Positions 52,729 through 62,381 of a stretch of 64,000 bases of DNA are shown here, in pieces; the stretch's first letter is position 1, and every line of letters begins with the position of its first letter. This DNA is from Sulfitobacter maritimus (GTDB taxonomy: Bacteria > Pseudomonadota > Alphaproteobacteria > Rhodobacterales > Rhodobacteraceae): NCBI RefSeq assembly GCF_013346665.1, contig NZ_JABVBB010000038.1:62001-126000 (forward strand), written 5' to 3'. The translations under genes and the position numbers were made by a program. The notes under the pieces are model-generated. The model saw only the letters and a program-made list of their open reading frames with translations. It made no database searches and was not told the DNA's origin.

Positions 52729-53481
52729 TCAGCCCTCTCGCGCTTTGTCCATCAGACGGCGCATCTCGGCAATCGCAGGTTCCAGCCCGAGGAAGATCGC
52801 CTCACCGATCAGAAAATGTCCGATGTTCAACTCGCGCACCTCTGGGAATGCCGCGACGGGGGTGACGGTGTCATAGGTCAGTCCGTGGCCCGCATGAACC
52901 TCTAGCCCCAGCGAGGCGGCGAAAACCGACATATCGCGCAGTTTGGACAGTTCGGCATCCGCTTCCTCCCAACGGCCCTCGGCATAGGCATCGCAATAGG
53001 CGCCGGTGTGCAGTTCAATCACCTCGGCCCCGATCCGGTTTGCGGCTTCGATCTGCGCGCGCTCGGCGGCGATAAAGATCGACACGCGGCTGCCCGCTTC
53101 GCGCAGAGGGGCGATGAAATGGGCGAGTTTGTTCTCTTCCCGCGCAACCTCCAGCCCCCCTTCGGTGGTGCGTTCCTCGCGCTTTTCGGGGACGATGCAC
53201 ACGGCGTGGGGCTTATGACGCAAGGCGATCTGCTGCATCTCATCGGTGGCCGCCATCTCGAAGTTCAGCGGCACCGAAAGCACATCCATCAGCCCTTCAA
53301 TGTCAGCGTCCGAGATATGGCGCCGGTCTTCGCGTAGATGGGCGGTAATCCCATCAGCGCCGGCTTTCTCGGCAATCTTGGCAGCGCGCAGCGGGTCCGG
53401 ATAGGCCCCACCCCGCGCGTTGCGCACGGTTGCCACATGGTCGATGTTCACGCCCAATCTCAGCTTTGGTTGGTCAGCCAT
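52729..53481 (-). CDS. pdxJ: Pyridoxine 5'-phosphate synthase
   Basis: PdxJ joins 1-deoxyxylulose 5-phosphate and aminoacetone phosphate in vitamin B6 synthesis. The 250-residue TIM barrel starts MADQPKLRLGVNIDHVATVRNAR, with the family signatures GADGITAHLREDRRHI, VCIVPEKREERTTEGG, ELHTGAYCDAY and HAGHGL. The ATG at 53481 fits the family; the frame reaches upstream. It follows DUF2062 and rsh on the same strand. Confidence 0.97.
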   Translation of the reverse strand: MADQPKLRLGVNIDHVATVRNARGGAYPDPLRAAKIAEKAGADGITAHLREDRRHISDADIEGLMDVLSVPLNFEMAATDEMQQIALRHKPHAVCIVPEKREERTTEGGLEVAREENKLAHFIAPLREAGSRVSIFIAAERAQIEAANRIGAEVIELHTGAYCDAYAEGRWEEADAELSKLRDMSVFAASLGLEVHAGHGLTYDTVTPVAAFPEVRELNIGHFLIGEAIFLGLEPAIAEMRRLMDKAREG

Positions 53482-53621
53482 GGTCGTCCCTTTCGCATTT
53501 CTTGAGCCGACCATAGGTCGGAATTTTGGGCAACCCCATAGGCAGATCGCGAATTTTCAAAAATTTGTCGGCATCGGGCGACAAGGGCCGCTTTCGGGCA
53601 GCGTTGCGCCTGAGGGCCGGA

Positions 53622-54278
53622 CTAATCCGCGTGGCGCTTAGCGTCGGCCTTTTGCGCGGCCTTATGCTTAAGTGCCTCAAACTTAGCCTTAATCATCCCA
53701 CGCCGCCGCTTTTGATAGGCGCGCAGCACCGGGACCGATACGTAATAGGCAATAGAGGCGCAGATCATCCCCGGCAGCACGCCCCCGATCAGATAGGGGT
53801 AGAACACCTGGTGGAAGAAAACGGTCAAACCGCTCCAATCCATCGTGGCATCAGTAAAAATCGCCACGAAGTTTTCCTGCAAGTCCCGCCCGGCGTCGAG
53901 AAATTTGCCCCCAAAAGAGCGGTGTTCGGTCGCAGAGACAGGCGCACCCAGAAGCCAGTGACCAGTTTGCAAAGCCGCGATGCCAATCGGCACGTAGGTC
54001 AACGGGTTGCCAAAGAAGGTCGCCATCAGCGCCGCCAGCATGTTGCCGCGCATCAGCCGTGAGATCAGGGCCGCGACGACGAAATGCATCCCGTAAAAAG
54101 GGGTGAAGGTGGTGAACACCCCTGCCCAAATCCCCCGCGCAATGCGTTCAGGACTGTCCGGCAGGCGGCGCATCCGATGTTTGACATAGTGAAACGCACG
54201 CGTCCAACCACCGCGCGGCCACAGAAACTCGGCCAGCGCGCGCAGGGTCGGTTTCGGGTCGCGGCGTTTGAAAATCAA
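53622..54278 (-). CDS. DUF2062 domain membrane protein
   Basis: This 218-residue protein has the DUF2062 sequence FTPFYGMHFVVAALISRLMRGNMLAAL and FFGNPLTYVPIGIAALQTGHWLLG with three to four transmembrane helices, and a basic C-terminus rich in lysine. In other bacteria DUF2062 domains are fused to glycosyltransferases. Here it stands alone between rsh and pdxJ, a common alphaproteobacterial place. The function is unknown. Confidence 0.85.
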   Translation of the reverse strand: MIFKRRDPKPTLRALAEFLWPRGGWTRAFHYVKHRMRRLPDSPERIARGIWAGVFTTFTPFYGMHFVVAALISRLMRGNMLAALMATFFGNPLTYVPIGIAALQTGHWLLGAPVSATEHRSFGGKFLDAGRDLQENFVAIFTDATMDWSGLTVFFHQVFYPYLIGGVLPGMICASIAYYVSVPVLRAYQKRRRGMIKAKFEALKHKAAQKADAKRHAD

Positions 54279-54314
54279 ATCTTTCGTCCAGTCTCGGCGT
54301 TACGTTTGCCCGGA

Positions 54315-56465
54315 TCAGGCGGGTTCTTCAGCACTCTTCCCCGCGCTCATGTTACGGTGTCTACTGACATCGGCAACTTCGCTCTCGGCTTCAAGGGTGG
54401 ACATCAGCGAATGTAGATGCGTCACGTCCCGCAGGTCCACATAGATCAGCAAACGGTAAAAGTCAGGTTTGCGTTCTACGAACTCAAGATTGGAGATATT
54501 GGCCGAGGCCTCCCCAATCAAGGTGCAAACCCGGCCCAACACCCCTGCCCCATTGCCAATCGTGATGTCGAGCCCGCTGGTATAGACCGCCGGATGGCTG
54601 CCATCATGCCAGCGCAGGTCAAGCCAACGGTCCGGCTGGTCTTCGTATTCCGACAGGCGGTCACAGTCGATGGCGTGAACGGTCACCCCTTTGCCGCGAA
54701 AGGTGATGCCAACGATCCGCTCACCGGGCAGCGGCGTGCAGCAGGGGGCGCGGTCAAAGCTCTGGCCCGGCTCCAGCCCCACCACCGCGCGGCGCACATC
54801 AATCTGATCGCCTTTCTGCGGGGCAAGGTCAGGATAAACAGATTCGACCACTTCACGCCCGGTCAGTTCAGAACTGCCCAACCGCGCCAAGACTTCGTCC
54901 GGACCATTCAGCCGCATGTTTTTGGCCACTGTGCGCAGCACCTTGTCTGTCGCCGTCTTGCCGACCTGGCTAAAGGCAGAACGCGCCAACTCACGGCCCA
55001 GTTTGACGAAACGCTCCCGATCGACTTCGCGCAGCGAGCGTCGGATCGCGGATTTGGCCTTGCCGGTGGTGGCAATGTCGAGCCATGTCGCCTGCGGGGT
55101 CTGGCCCTGCGCGGTGGTGATCTCAATCGACTGGCCGTTCTTGATCCGGGTCCAAAGCGGCACGCGCATCCCGTCGATCTTGGCCCCGACGCAGGCATTG
55201 CCGATCCGCGTGTGGATCGCATAGGCGAAATCAATCGGCGTCGCCCCGCGCGGCAGTTTCACCACATCGCCCTTGGGCGTGAAGCAGAACACTTGGTCGG
55301 CGTACATCTCAAGCTTTACGGCTTCGAGGAAATCCTGATGGTCGGTCTCTGCGTCGAATTGTTCGGTAAGCTGGCTGATCCACTTCGCGGGATCGACAGC
55401 AAAGGGGTTCCGGCTGCGCACACCATCGCGATAAGACCAATGCGCGGCAACGCCGGTCTCGGCCACGTCATTCATCTGCCGCGTGCGAATTTGCACCTCA
55501 ACCCGCTTGCCATCACGGCCCGACACGGTGGTGTGGATTGAGCGGTAGCCGTTGGTCTTGGGCTGGCTGATGTAATCCTTGAACCGCCCCGGCACGGCCC
55601 GCCAGCGACGGTGGATCGTGCCAAGGGTGCGGTAGCAATCCTCCTCAGACGCCGTGATCACGCGAAAGCCGTAGATGTCGGACAGGCGCGAAAAGCTCTG
55701 CTCCTTTTCCTCCATCTTGCGCCAAATCGAATAGGGCTTTTTGGCGCGGCCAAAGACCTCGGCTTCAATCCCGGCCTTCTCCAACTCGACCCGCATATCG
55801 CCGGTGATCCGCTGGATCACGTCGCCGGTATCGCGTTGCAAGGTGATGAAACGGCGGATGATCGACGCGCGGGCATCAGGGTTGAGCACGCGAAAGGCGA
55901 GGTCTTCAAGCTCTTCGCGCATCCACTGCATACCCATACGGCCCGCCAGCGGCGCGTAAATATCCATCGTCTCGCGGGCTTTTTTAATCTGCTTATCCGG
56001 GCGCATCGACTTGATCGTGCGCATATTATGCAGACGGTCTGCGAGTTTGACCAAGATCACCCGCAGGTCCTTGGACATCGCCATAAACAGCTTGCGGAAG
56101 TTCTCCGCCTGTTTGGTCTCGGTCGAGTTGAGCTGAAGATTGGTCAGCTTGGTGACACCATCGACCAGCTCGGCCACTTCACCGCCAAAGAGGCTCTGCA
56201 CCTCGGCATAAGACGCCTTGGTGTCTTCAATCGTGTCGTGCAGCAGAGCGGTGATGATCGTTGCGTCATCCAACTGTTGCTCGGTCAGGATCGCGGCAAC
56301 GGCAACAGGATGGGTAAAATAGGCCTCGCCAGAATGGCGGAACTGGCCATCGTGCATCTGCGCGCCGTAGTCAAACGCCGCGCGGATCAATGCTTCATTG
56401 GTTCGGGGATTGTAGCCCTGAACGAGGGCGATCAAGTCGTCGGCAGTGATGTCGGCGCTGTTCAT
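54315..56465 (-). CDS. rsh: Bifunctional (p)ppGpp synthetase/hydrolase (Rsh/SpoT)
   Basis: This is the single long RSH enzyme of alphaproteobacteria, with 716 residues. In order it has an HD hydrolase domain (RHSGEAYFTHPVAVAAIL, then LLHDTIEDT), a synthetase domain (GRAKKPYSIWRKMEE, then DIYGFRVI, SIHTTVSG and VEVQIRTRQMN), a TGS domain (VFCFTPKGDVVKLPRGATPIDFAYAIHT), and a C-terminal ACT domain. Key HD and RelA-domain residues look intact, so both activities are expected. It lies between rpoZ and DUF2062, as in related genomes. Confidence 0.97.
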   Translation of the reverse strand: MNSADITADDLIALVQGYNPRTNEALIRAAFDYGAQMHDGQFRHSGEAYFTHPVAVAAILTEQQLDDATIITALLHDTIEDTKASYAEVQSLFGGEVAELVDGVTKLTNLQLNSTETKQAENFRKLFMAMSKDLRVILVKLADRLHNMRTIKSMRPDKQIKKARETMDIYAPLAGRMGMQWMREELEDLAFRVLNPDARASIIRRFITLQRDTGDVIQRITGDMRVELEKAGIEAEVFGRAKKPYSIWRKMEEKEQSFSRLSDIYGFRVITASEEDCYRTLGTIHRRWRAVPGRFKDYISQPKTNGYRSIHTTVSGRDGKRVEVQIRTRQMNDVAETGVAAHWSYRDGVRSRNPFAVDPAKWISQLTEQFDAETDHQDFLEAVKLEMYADQVFCFTPKGDVVKLPRGATPIDFAYAIHTRIGNACVGAKIDGMRVPLWTRIKNGQSIEITTAQGQTPQATWLDIATTGKAKSAIRRSLREVDRERFVKLGRELARSAFSQVGKTATDKVLRTVAKNMRLNGPDEVLARLGSSELTGREVVESVYPDLAPQKGDQIDVRRAVVGLEPGQSFDRAPCCTPLPGERIVGITFRGKGVTVHAIDCDRLSEYEDQPDRWLDLRWHDGSHPAVYTSGLDITIGNGAGVLGRVCTLIGEASANISNLEFVERKPDFYRLLIYVDLRDVTHLHSLMSTLEAESEVADVSRHRNMSAGKSAEEPA

Positions 56466-56501
56466 GCCATCTGCCTCTCGGCCCCGGCTGGGGCGCGGGG
56501 G

Positions 56502-56855
56502 TTAACCCTGCCCTTGCGCGGCCATCAACTGGCGCAGCAACATTTCTTCGGACATGCTGTCTTCTTCTGGCTTGTCCTGCTCGGCACCCATCAGAAGCGC
56601 CATGGCGTCGTCTTCAGGCTCATCAACCTCGATCTGGCTCTGGTTGCTCTCGATCAGACGCTCGCGCAGATCGTCGGCGGACTGCGTTTCTTCAGCAATT
56701 TCGCGCAGGGACACGACAGGGTTCTTGTCGTTGTCGCGGTCAACGGTGAGCGGCGATCCGGCAGAAATCTCGCGGGCGCGGTGCGCGGCCAGCATAACGA
56801 GTTCGAAACGGTTCGGAACCTTATCCACACAATCTTCGACGGTGACGCGGGCCAT
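56502..56855 (-). CDS. rpoZ: RNA polymerase omega subunit
   Basis: In 117 residues the conserved omega core is [33 protein letters not shown], with [19 protein letters not shown] following, then an acidic tail ([15 protein letters not shown]). Omega assists assembly of RNA polymerase and, with DksA, ppGpp binding. Adjacent rsh makes functional sense. It is preceded by folK on the same strand. Confidence 0.97.
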   Translation of the reverse strand: MARVTVEDCVDKVPNRFELVMLAAHRAREISAGSPLTVDRDNDKNPVVSLREIAEETQSADDLRERLIESNQSQIEVDEPEDDAMALLMGAEQDKPEEDSMSEEMLLRQLMAAQGQG

Positions 56856-56928
56856 GAAGCCTCCAATATCTCATTTGCTGCCAGAAGTGCGTTATTTAGG
56901 CCTCTTCTGGCAGATTTACAAGTCACTA

Positions 56929-57537
56929 TTACATGCGGCGCACAGCAGCCCTATCGCGCTCCGGCAGGGCGTCGAGCATCGCGCGCACCGGCATTTTCAG
57001 CAGCGGATGCACCCAATCGGGCGCGACGTCTGCGAGCGGCACCAAGACAAAGGCGCGGTCCTGAAGCCGGGGATGCGGCAAGATAAGTTGATCCGGCGTC
57101 CGGCCAATCTGTGCCTCAAGCGGCAGATCACGCCATATCTTGTGTGTGTTACGGTCTGGCATCACGATACCATCAACCGCCAGCAAATCCAGATCCAGCG
57201 TGCGCTGCCCCCAACGCTGGGTCCGCTCGCGGCCAAACTTAGCCTCGATACGGTGTAACACGGCCAAGGCCTGCGCCGGGGTCCAAGGCGCCTCAATCCG
57301 CACGGCGCCATTCACATAATCCGGACCAGCACCTGCGGGAAAGGCCGGAGTGTGGTAGAATGGGCTTATGGCGCGAATCACTGCGCCAGATGTTTGCATA
57401 AATTTCAACGCGGCCGTTAGTGTTTCCCGAGGCGTCCCTACGGAAGATGTAAGGTTTCCGCCAAGCGCTATAAGCATGCTGCGCACAGGAATGTGCGTAT
57501 TATTGCCGAGTTCTCCGCTTGTTAACCCTTGCGACAT
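56929..57537 (-). CDS. folK: 2-amino-4-hydroxy-6-hydroxymethyldihydropteridine diphosphokinase
   Basis: HPPK activates the pterin for folate synthesis. It has 202 residues. The core begins at MLIALGGNLTSS (about residue 21), then the substrate segments FYHTPAFPAGAGPDYVNGAV, RTLDLDLLAVDGIVM and PHPRLQDRAFVLVPLADVAP are present. Whether translation starts at the ATG at 57537 or at the internal Met at 57477 is uncertain; neither has a strong SD. pabB for the same pathway lies at 42321. Confidence 0.95.
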   Translation of the reverse strand: MSQGLTSGELGNNTHIPVRSMLIALGGNLTSSVGTPRETLTAALKFMQTSGAVIRAISPFYHTPAFPAGAGPDYVNGAVRIEAPWTPAQALAVLHRIEAKFGRERTQRWGQRTLDLDLLAVDGIVMPDRNTHKIWRDLPLEAQIGRTPDQLILPHPRLQDRAFVLVPLADVAPDWVHPLLKMPVRAMLDALPERDRAAVRRM

Positions 57538-57660
57538 GTCGTGAAAACCTTAGTTAGGAAAAACGCCTGCGTTTAGCTGTGGTTATCTGACTTGTGTCAA
57601 ACAGTGGCAAGCAGTGATAATATTGGGAAGTGCGGCGACGTGAGCCGAAAGGATAATTGA

Positions 57661-58215
57661 ATGTTCTACAAAGATGAGCGTCTGGCGCTGTTTATTGATG
57701 GCTCCAACCTCTACGCCGCGGCAAAATCGTTAGGTTTTGACATTGATTATAAACTACTGCGACAAGAGTTTATGCGACGTGGAAAGCTCTTAAGGGCGTT
57801 TTATTACACCGCACTTCTTGAAAACGACGAATATTCCCCGATTCGCCCGCTCGTCGACTGGCTGAACTACAACGGCTTTAGCATGGTCACCAAACCAGCC
57901 AAAGAATACACCGACAGCATGGGCCGCCGAAAGGTGAAGGGCGACATGGACATCGAACTGGCCGTGGACGCCATGGAACTGGCCCCCCGCGTTGATCATA
58001 TCGTCATCTTTTCCGGCGATGGGGACTTCCGCCCCTTAGTCGAAAGCCTGCAACGCCAGGGTGTGCGCGTGTCGGTTGTGTCGACCATCCGCAGCCAACC
58101 CCCCATGATCTCGGATGATCTGCGCCGCCAAGCGGACAACTTCATCGATCTAGACGACCTGCGCGATGTCATTGGCCGCCCGCCACGCGAACCAATGGAA
58201 CCCGCCGCCAGCTGA
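57661..58215 (+). CDS. NYN-domain (LabA-like PIN-fold) protein
   Basis: This 184-residue protein starts MFYKDERLALFIDGSNLYAAAKSL. The NYN/PIN-type acidic cluster is present: FIDGSNL, KGDMDIELAVDAM and IFSGDGDFRPLVESLQRQG. This predicts a metal-dependent ribonuclease or RNA-binding function, as in LabA/DUF88 proteins. It has no extra domain such as OST-HTH. It lies upstream of the LuxR gene across a 255-bp gap rich in hairpins. Confidence 0.88.
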   Translation: MFYKDERLALFIDGSNLYAAAKSLGFDIDYKLLRQEFMRRGKLLRAFYYTALLENDEYSPIRPLVDWLNYNGFSMVTKPAKEYTDSMGRRKVKGDMDIELAVDAMELAPRVDHIVIFSGDGDFRPLVESLQRQGVRVSVVSTIRSQPPMISDDLRRQADNFIDLDDLRDVIGRPPREPMEPAAS

Positions 58216-58294
58216 TTTTACAGCGCACGATCGCTTTCGTTCAAAGATCTAAAATCGCTTCGCCGGGGCCGCGACCCGAACAACAATCCGCCGA

Positions 58295-58340
58295 CTGACC
58301 TGCAAATAACAGGTCAGCGACGCTAGGCGTCCCTGACCTG
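58295..58340 (+). promoter_or_regulatory. Three alternating copies of an 8-bp sequence forming competing hairpins
   Basis: CTGACCTG (58295-58302), CAGGTCAG (58310-58317) and CTGACCTG (58333-58340). The middle copy can pair with either neighbour. The second hairpin continues as GACGC-TAG-GCGTC. The pair 58295-58317 also resembles a shortened lux-box (ACCTG/CAGGT). It lies 130-175 bp before the LuxR-type gene. Confidence 0.6.
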
Positions 58341-58420
58341 TGAAATGATTCAAATACCCCAGGGAAGATACAATACAGCACATGTTCCCATGCGTTCCCC
58401 TTGATTTGAATATAGCATAT

Positions 58421-58456
58421 CTGCCTAATGGCAGGCGACCCCCCGATAAAGGGGGG
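58421..58456 (+). promoter_or_regulatory. Twin hairpins directly before the LuxR gene SD
   Basis: CTGCC-TAAT-GGCAG (58421-58434) and CCCCCC-GATAAA-GGGGGG (58439-58456) stand in tandem. The second ends three bases before the AAGGAG ribosome site. If transcribed, they should influence translation of the following gene. TTGATT-(17 nt)-CCTAAT (58401-58429) might be its promoter. Confidence 0.5.
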
Positions 58457-58470
58457 CCAAAGGAGCCCCA

Positions 58471-59214
58471 ATGCTGGTCGACGCCGCTGTAAAGCTTGAG
58501 CAGATAGAGGATATCGACAGACTCTGGCAGGGATTGGTTGCCACCTTGCGAGATTTGGGCTTTGCCCATGCTGTTCATATCAGCGTCGATGCGAATTTTA
58601 GCGCGCCCCAGTTGCGCTGCACGATTCCCGATCTCTACAGCCAATTGCCACCGGAACAGGACCCGTTTTTGCACCATCTGTGCAACCGCTATGAGGTCCT
58701 GACGATCGGCAATGCCTTCGTTCATCACTACCCTGAGGTGACAGAAGCAGAACATAAATTCATCACGCATGCCGCCCACCATGGGTTGAATGCCGCCTTT
58801 GCCGTGCCGATGCGCCTGCAAGGGTCAGAGCGTTTTGGCGGATTTATTATCGGCAATGACATGGATGCGGAGACCTTTGAGCAGAGCTTTCATGACATGG
58901 CCGAGGAATTGCGTCTGTTCTGCCTGCTGATGCACCGGCGGATCGAAGACCTCACCAACACCTTCCCGCTGCCTCTGCCGGTTCGCCCTGCTGCCTTTGA
59001 CAGCCTCAGCCCCCGCGAAGCGGAGGTGGTGAACTTGCTCGCCCATGGCTACAGCCGACAGGAAACCGCTGATCTGTGCGGCCTGTCGGTGCATACGGTT
59101 TCTGATTATGCGAAATCAGGTTACCGCAAGCTGGGCATCCGCAACCGCGCCCAAGCGGCAGCGCTTGTGCATAGCGCACCGCAGAAAGGCGCTGGCGCCC
59201 CGTCAGACGGGTAG
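58471..59214 (+). CDS. LuxR-type autoinducer-binding-domain transcriptional regulator (solo)
   Basis: This 247-residue regulator has an N-terminal autoinducer-binding-like domain (about 10-165) and a C-terminal LuxR helix-turn-helix ([26 protein letters not shown], then [19 protein letters not shown]). In the ligand domain the conserved Asp-Pro (QDPFLHHL) and Gly remain, but the tryptophan that follows in AHL receptors is not apparent. No luxI is in the window, so it is a solo regulator. AAGGAG precedes the ATG. Its leader has unusual hairpins. Confidence 0.88.
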   Translation: MLVDAAVKLEQIEDIDRLWQGLVATLRDLGFAHAVHISVDANFSAPQLRCTIPDLYSQLPPEQDPFLHHLCNRYEVLTIGNAFVHHYPEVTEAEHKFITHAAHHGLNAAFAVPMRLQGSERFGGFIIGNDMDAETFEQSFHDMAEELRLFCLLMHRRIEDLTNTFPLPLPVRPAAFDSLSPREAEVVNLLAHGYSRQETADLCGLSVHTVSDYAKSGYRKLGIRNRAQAAALVHSAPQKGAGAPSDG

Positions 59215-59266
59215 ACGAACAGCCCTCAAGCCCTTACCTCTGCGCCAAGCCACCCGGAGACCTGCC

Positions 59267-60217
59267 ATGACCAAGCCGCCGCTAACCCTTTACCTCGCTG
59301 CCCCGCGCGGTTTCTGCGCAGGCGTGGACCGGGCGATCAAGATCGTTGAGATGGCGCTCGAAAAATGGGGGGCGCCGGTCTATGTGCGCCATGAGATCGT
59401 TCACAACAAGTTCGTCGTGGACGGGCTGCGCGACAAGGGTGCGATCTTTGTCGAAGAACTGACCGAATGTCCCGATGACCGTCCGGTAATTTTCTCGGCC
59501 CATGGCGTGCCGAAATCGGTGCCTAGCGCGGCGCAGGCACGCAATATGATTTATGTCGATGCCACCTGCCCCTTGGTTAGCAAAGTGCATATCGAAGCGC
59601 AGCGCCACGCCGATGCCGGCCTGCAAATCATCATGATCGGCCATGCGGGTCACCCCGAGACGATCGGCACCATGGGGCAGTTGCCCGAAGGCGATGTCCT
59701 TCTGGTCGAAACTCCGGAAGATGTCGCAACGGTTAACGTACGCGACGAGACACGCCTCGCCTATGTCACCCAGACCACGCTGAGCGTCGATGACACCGCG
59801 GATATCGTGGCCGCGCTGCAAGCCCGCTTTCCCGCCATCATCGGCCCCCACAAGGAAGACATCTGCTACGCCACCACCAACCGCCAAGAAGCGGTCAAAG
59901 CGATGGCGCCCAAATGCGATGCCATGCTGGTGGTGGGCGCGCCGAATTCGTCAAACTCCAAACGTCTGGTCGAGGTCGGCGCCCGTGCAGGCTGCGCCTA
60001 TGCGCAACTGGTGCAGCGGGCTGACGACATCGACTGGCGCGCACTCGAAGGCATCAGCAGCATCGGCATCACCGCAGGTGCCTCGGCCCCCGAAGTGTTG
60101 ATTAACGAGGTGATCGACGCCTTCAAAACCCGCTATGACGTGACCAGTGAACTGATTGAGACCGCGCAGGAAAACGTTGAATTCAAAGTACCTCGCGTCC
60201 TGCGCCAGCCCGCCTGA
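59267..60217 (+). CDS. ispH: 4-hydroxy-3-methylbut-2-enyl diphosphate reductase
   Basis: IspH is the last step of the MEP isoprenoid pathway, an iron-sulfur enzyme. It has 316 residues from the ATG at 59267. The three cluster cysteines are visible in [23 protein letters not shown] and [10 protein letters not shown], and the substrate loop is [14 protein letters not shown] long upstream frame extension has no similarity. rnhA follows 55 bp downstream on the same strand. Confidence 0.97.
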   Translation: MTKPPLTLYLAAPRGFCAGVDRAIKIVEMALEKWGAPVYVRHEIVHNKFVVDGLRDKGAIFVEELTECPDDRPVIFSAHGVPKSVPSAAQARNMIYVDATCPLVSKVHIEAQRHADAGLQIIMIGHAGHPETIGTMGQLPEGDVLLVETPEDVATVNVRDETRLAYVTQTTLSVDDTADIVAALQARFPAIIGPHKEDICYATTNRQEAVKAMAPKCDAMLVVGAPNSSNSKRLVEVGARAGCAYAQLVQRADDIDWRALEGISSIGITAGASAPEVLINEVIDAFKTRYDVTSELIETAQENVEFKVPRVLRQPA

Positions 60218-60272
60218 TTGACCCGCGCGCCCGCCGCGCCTAAACCGCATCGAAACCGCGACGGGAGCCGAC

Positions 60273-60737
60273 ATGCCAGACCTTTATGCCTACACAGACG
60301 GAGCCTGCTCCGGCAATCCCGGCCCCGGCGGCTGGGGGGTGTTGATGCGCGCCATGGAGGGCGACAAGGTCGTCAAAGAGCGTGAGCTAAAGGGCGGCGA
60401 GGCGCAGACCACCAACAACCGCATGGAACTGATGGCCGCGATCTCGGCGCTGGAATCGCTCAGCCGCCCGACCGAGATCACGCTGGTGACCGACAGCAAC
60501 TACGTCAAGAACGGCATCACCGGCTGGATTTACGGCTGGAAGAAAAACGGCTGGAAGAATGCGGCAAAAAAGCCTGTTAAAAACGCCGAGCTTTGGCAGC
60601 GGCTCGACGCGGCCAATGCGCGGCACAATGTGACCTGGAAATGGGTCAAGGGCCATGCCGGCCACCCCGAGAACGAGCGTGCGGATGAGCTGGCCCGCGC
60701 GGGCATGGCGCCTTTCAAACCGGGCGCGCGCAAGTGA
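60273..60737 (+). CDS. rnhA: Ribonuclease HI
   Basis: RNase HI degrades the RNA strand of RNA-DNA hybrids. It has 154 residues with all four catalytic acidic residues in their motifs: [27 protein letters not shown] and ENERADELA. The basic protrusion [18 protein letters not shown] is present. The TRIC gene overlaps its stop by four bases (GTGA), so translation is coupled. Confidence 0.97.
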   Translation: MPDLYAYTDGACSGNPGPGGWGVLMRAMEGDKVVKERELKGGEAQTTNNRMELMAAISALESLSRPTEITLVTDSNYVKNGITGWIYGWKKNGWKNAAKKPVKNAELWQRLDAANARHNVTWKWVKGHAGHPENERADELARAGMAPFKPGARK

Positions 60738-61357
60738 CGCTGCTGGCCCTGCTCGACTATGCCGCCGTCTTGGTCTTTGCCATCACCGGCGCATTGGTCG
60801 CGAGCCGGGCGCAACTTGATATCGTGGGCTTTGCCTTTATCGCCTCCCTCACTGCCGTGGGCGGTGGCACGATCCGCGACCTCCTGCTCAACCGCAACAC
60901 GATTTTCTGGATCGAAACCCCCAGCATGCTCGGCGTCGCCATCCTCGCCGCGCTGGTGGTCTTTTTCACCGCCCACCTACTTGAAAGCCGTTATCGTGCA
61001 TTGATCTGGCTTGATAGTTTCGCGCTTGCCGTCGCCGTGGCCGCGGGGGTGGGCGTTGCCATGTCCCAAGACCAATCCGCAGCGATCATCATCGTCATGG
61101 GCATGATCACCGGCTGCATGGGTGGCCTGATGCGCGATGTGGTCGTTGGCCAACTGCCGCTGGTTTTGACCCAAGGCGAACTCTACGCCTCCGCCGCCCT
61201 TTCGGGTGCCGCTATGGCCGTGCTGCTCGCGCCTCATACCGATGGGACGCTCTACCCGCTCCTCGCCTGCGCCATCACCACATGGGTCCTCCGCGCCGGC
61301 TCACTCTATTTTGGATGGCACCTTCCGGTGTATAAAAGCACCCCGCCCAAAAGCTAG
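60734..61357 (+). CDS. TRIC-type cation channel / UPF0126 family membrane protein
   Basis: This 207-residue protein has seven transmembrane helices and two internal repeats with the glycine-rich signatures [14 protein letters not shown] and [19 protein letters not shown]. This is the bacterial YadS/UPF0126 family, related to trimeric intracellular cation channels. Physiological substrate and role are unknown; some members affect glycine transport. The GTG start overlaps rnhA. It is convergent with fmt over 74 bp. Confidence 0.88.
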   Translation: MTLLALLDYAAVLVFAITGALVASRAQLDIVGFAFIASLTAVGGGTIRDLLLNRNTIFWIETPSMLGVAILAALVVFFTAHLLESRYRALIWLDSFALAVAVAAGVGVAMSQDQSAAIIIVMGMITGCMGGLMRDVVVGQLPLVLTQGELYASAALSGAAMAVLLAPHTDGTLYPLLACAITTWVLRAGSLYFGWHLPVYKSTPPKS

Positions 61358-61431
61358 ACCCTCTCTTTTAGGCTCAAAATACTTCCGCCGAAGGCAACGC
61401 GTCCCCTTGAGGATGCGATAAAGACTCCGGC

Positions 61432-62346
61432 CTAAGCCTCTCCCAAACGCGCCCCAACCGGGATCTGCGCACCGCGCTGAAACACATCCGCCTTCTGCGC
61501 GCCCTTACCCGCTTTCTGCAAATGTGTCAGCCGCACCGCTCCAGCGCCACAGGCCACCCGCAAATCTTCTGACAGCACTTCACCCGGCGCGCCCTCTCCC
61601 TCATCCAGCACCGAACCCAGCACCTTCACCCGTTGGCCGTCGATCTCAAACCACGCGCCGGGAAAGGGCGACAGGCCCCGGATCAGTCGATCAACTTCGA
61701 CCGCTGGACGGGTCCAGTCGATCCGCGCTTCAGCCTTGTCGATCTTGGCGGCATAGGTCACGCCCTCCTCCGGCTGCGGCTTTGGGGTAAGGTCCGCCAA
61801 CTGCGCCAGCGCCTTGTTGATCGCCAGCGCCCCCATGCCGCTGAGCCGATCGTGCAGTTCGGCTGTGGTCTCCGCCGCGCCGATCTCTGTCTCTTCGCAA
61901 AGCAGCACCGGCCCGGTGTCGAGCCCCGCTTCCATCTGCATGATGCATACGCCGGTCTTCTCATCCCCCGCCATGATCGACCGATGGATCGGCGCGGCCC
62001 CCCGCCAGCGTGGCAAAAGGCTGGCATGAATGTTCAAACAGCCATGTTTCGGCGCATCCAAAATCGCTTGCGGCAGGATCAGCCCATAAGCGACCACCAC
62101 TGCCGCCTCGGCCTCAAGCTCGGCGAATTCTTCTTGGGTGTCTGGATGTTTGAGCGAAATTGGATGCCGCACCAACAGGCCCAGAGCCTCCGCCCGCTGC
62201 TGGACCGGGCTGGGGCGGGGTTTCTTGCCGCGCCCTGCCGGACGTGGTGGCTGGCAATAGACGGCGCTAATGTCGTGCCCGGCCTGCACCAGCGCATCCA
62301 GAACCGGCACCGAGAACTCCGGCGTACCCATAAAGATCAGTCGCAT
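61432..62346 (-). CDS. fmt: Methionyl-tRNA formyltransferase
   Basis: Fmt formylates initiator Met-tRNA, producing the substrate removed by peptide deformylase. The N-terminal formyltransferase fold of this 304-residue enzyme has [20 protein letters not shown] and [21 protein letters not shown] with the catalytic Asn-His, plus [13 protein letters not shown] with the Asp. A C-terminal beta-barrel tRNA-binding domain follows. It is the last gene of the def-def-def-fmt cluster. Confidence 0.98.
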   Translation of the reverse strand: MRLIFMGTPEFSVPVLDALVQAGHDISAVYCQPPRPAGRGKKPRPSPVQQRAEALGLLVRHPISLKHPDTQEEFAELEAEAAVVVAYGLILPQAILDAPKHGCLNIHASLLPRWRGAAPIHRSIMAGDEKTGVCIMQMEAGLDTGPVLLCEETEIGAAETTAELHDRLSGMGALAINKALAQLADLTPKPQPEEGVTYAAKIDKAEARIDWTRPAVEVDRLIRGLSPFPGAWFEIDGQRVKVLGSVLDEGEGAPGEVLSEDLRVACGAGAVRLTHLQKAGKGAQKADVFQRGAQIPVGARLGEA

Positions 62347-62381
62347 CGCGTTCCTCCTGACGGTCCGGCCCCTGCGGGCGG

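Noticed and set aside
55611-57086. A 491-codon plus-strand frame across rsh and rpoZ
   Set aside because: It overlaps clear coding sequences on the other strand and has no recognisable domain.
58249-58821. Minus-strand frame of 190 codons across the LuxR leader
   Set aside because: Overlaps a clear LuxR gene and the hairpin region; no domain.
61358-61431. Gap between the TRIC gene and fmt
   Set aside because: No strong terminator or repeat beyond a weak CTTCCGCCGAAG dyad; nothing to report.
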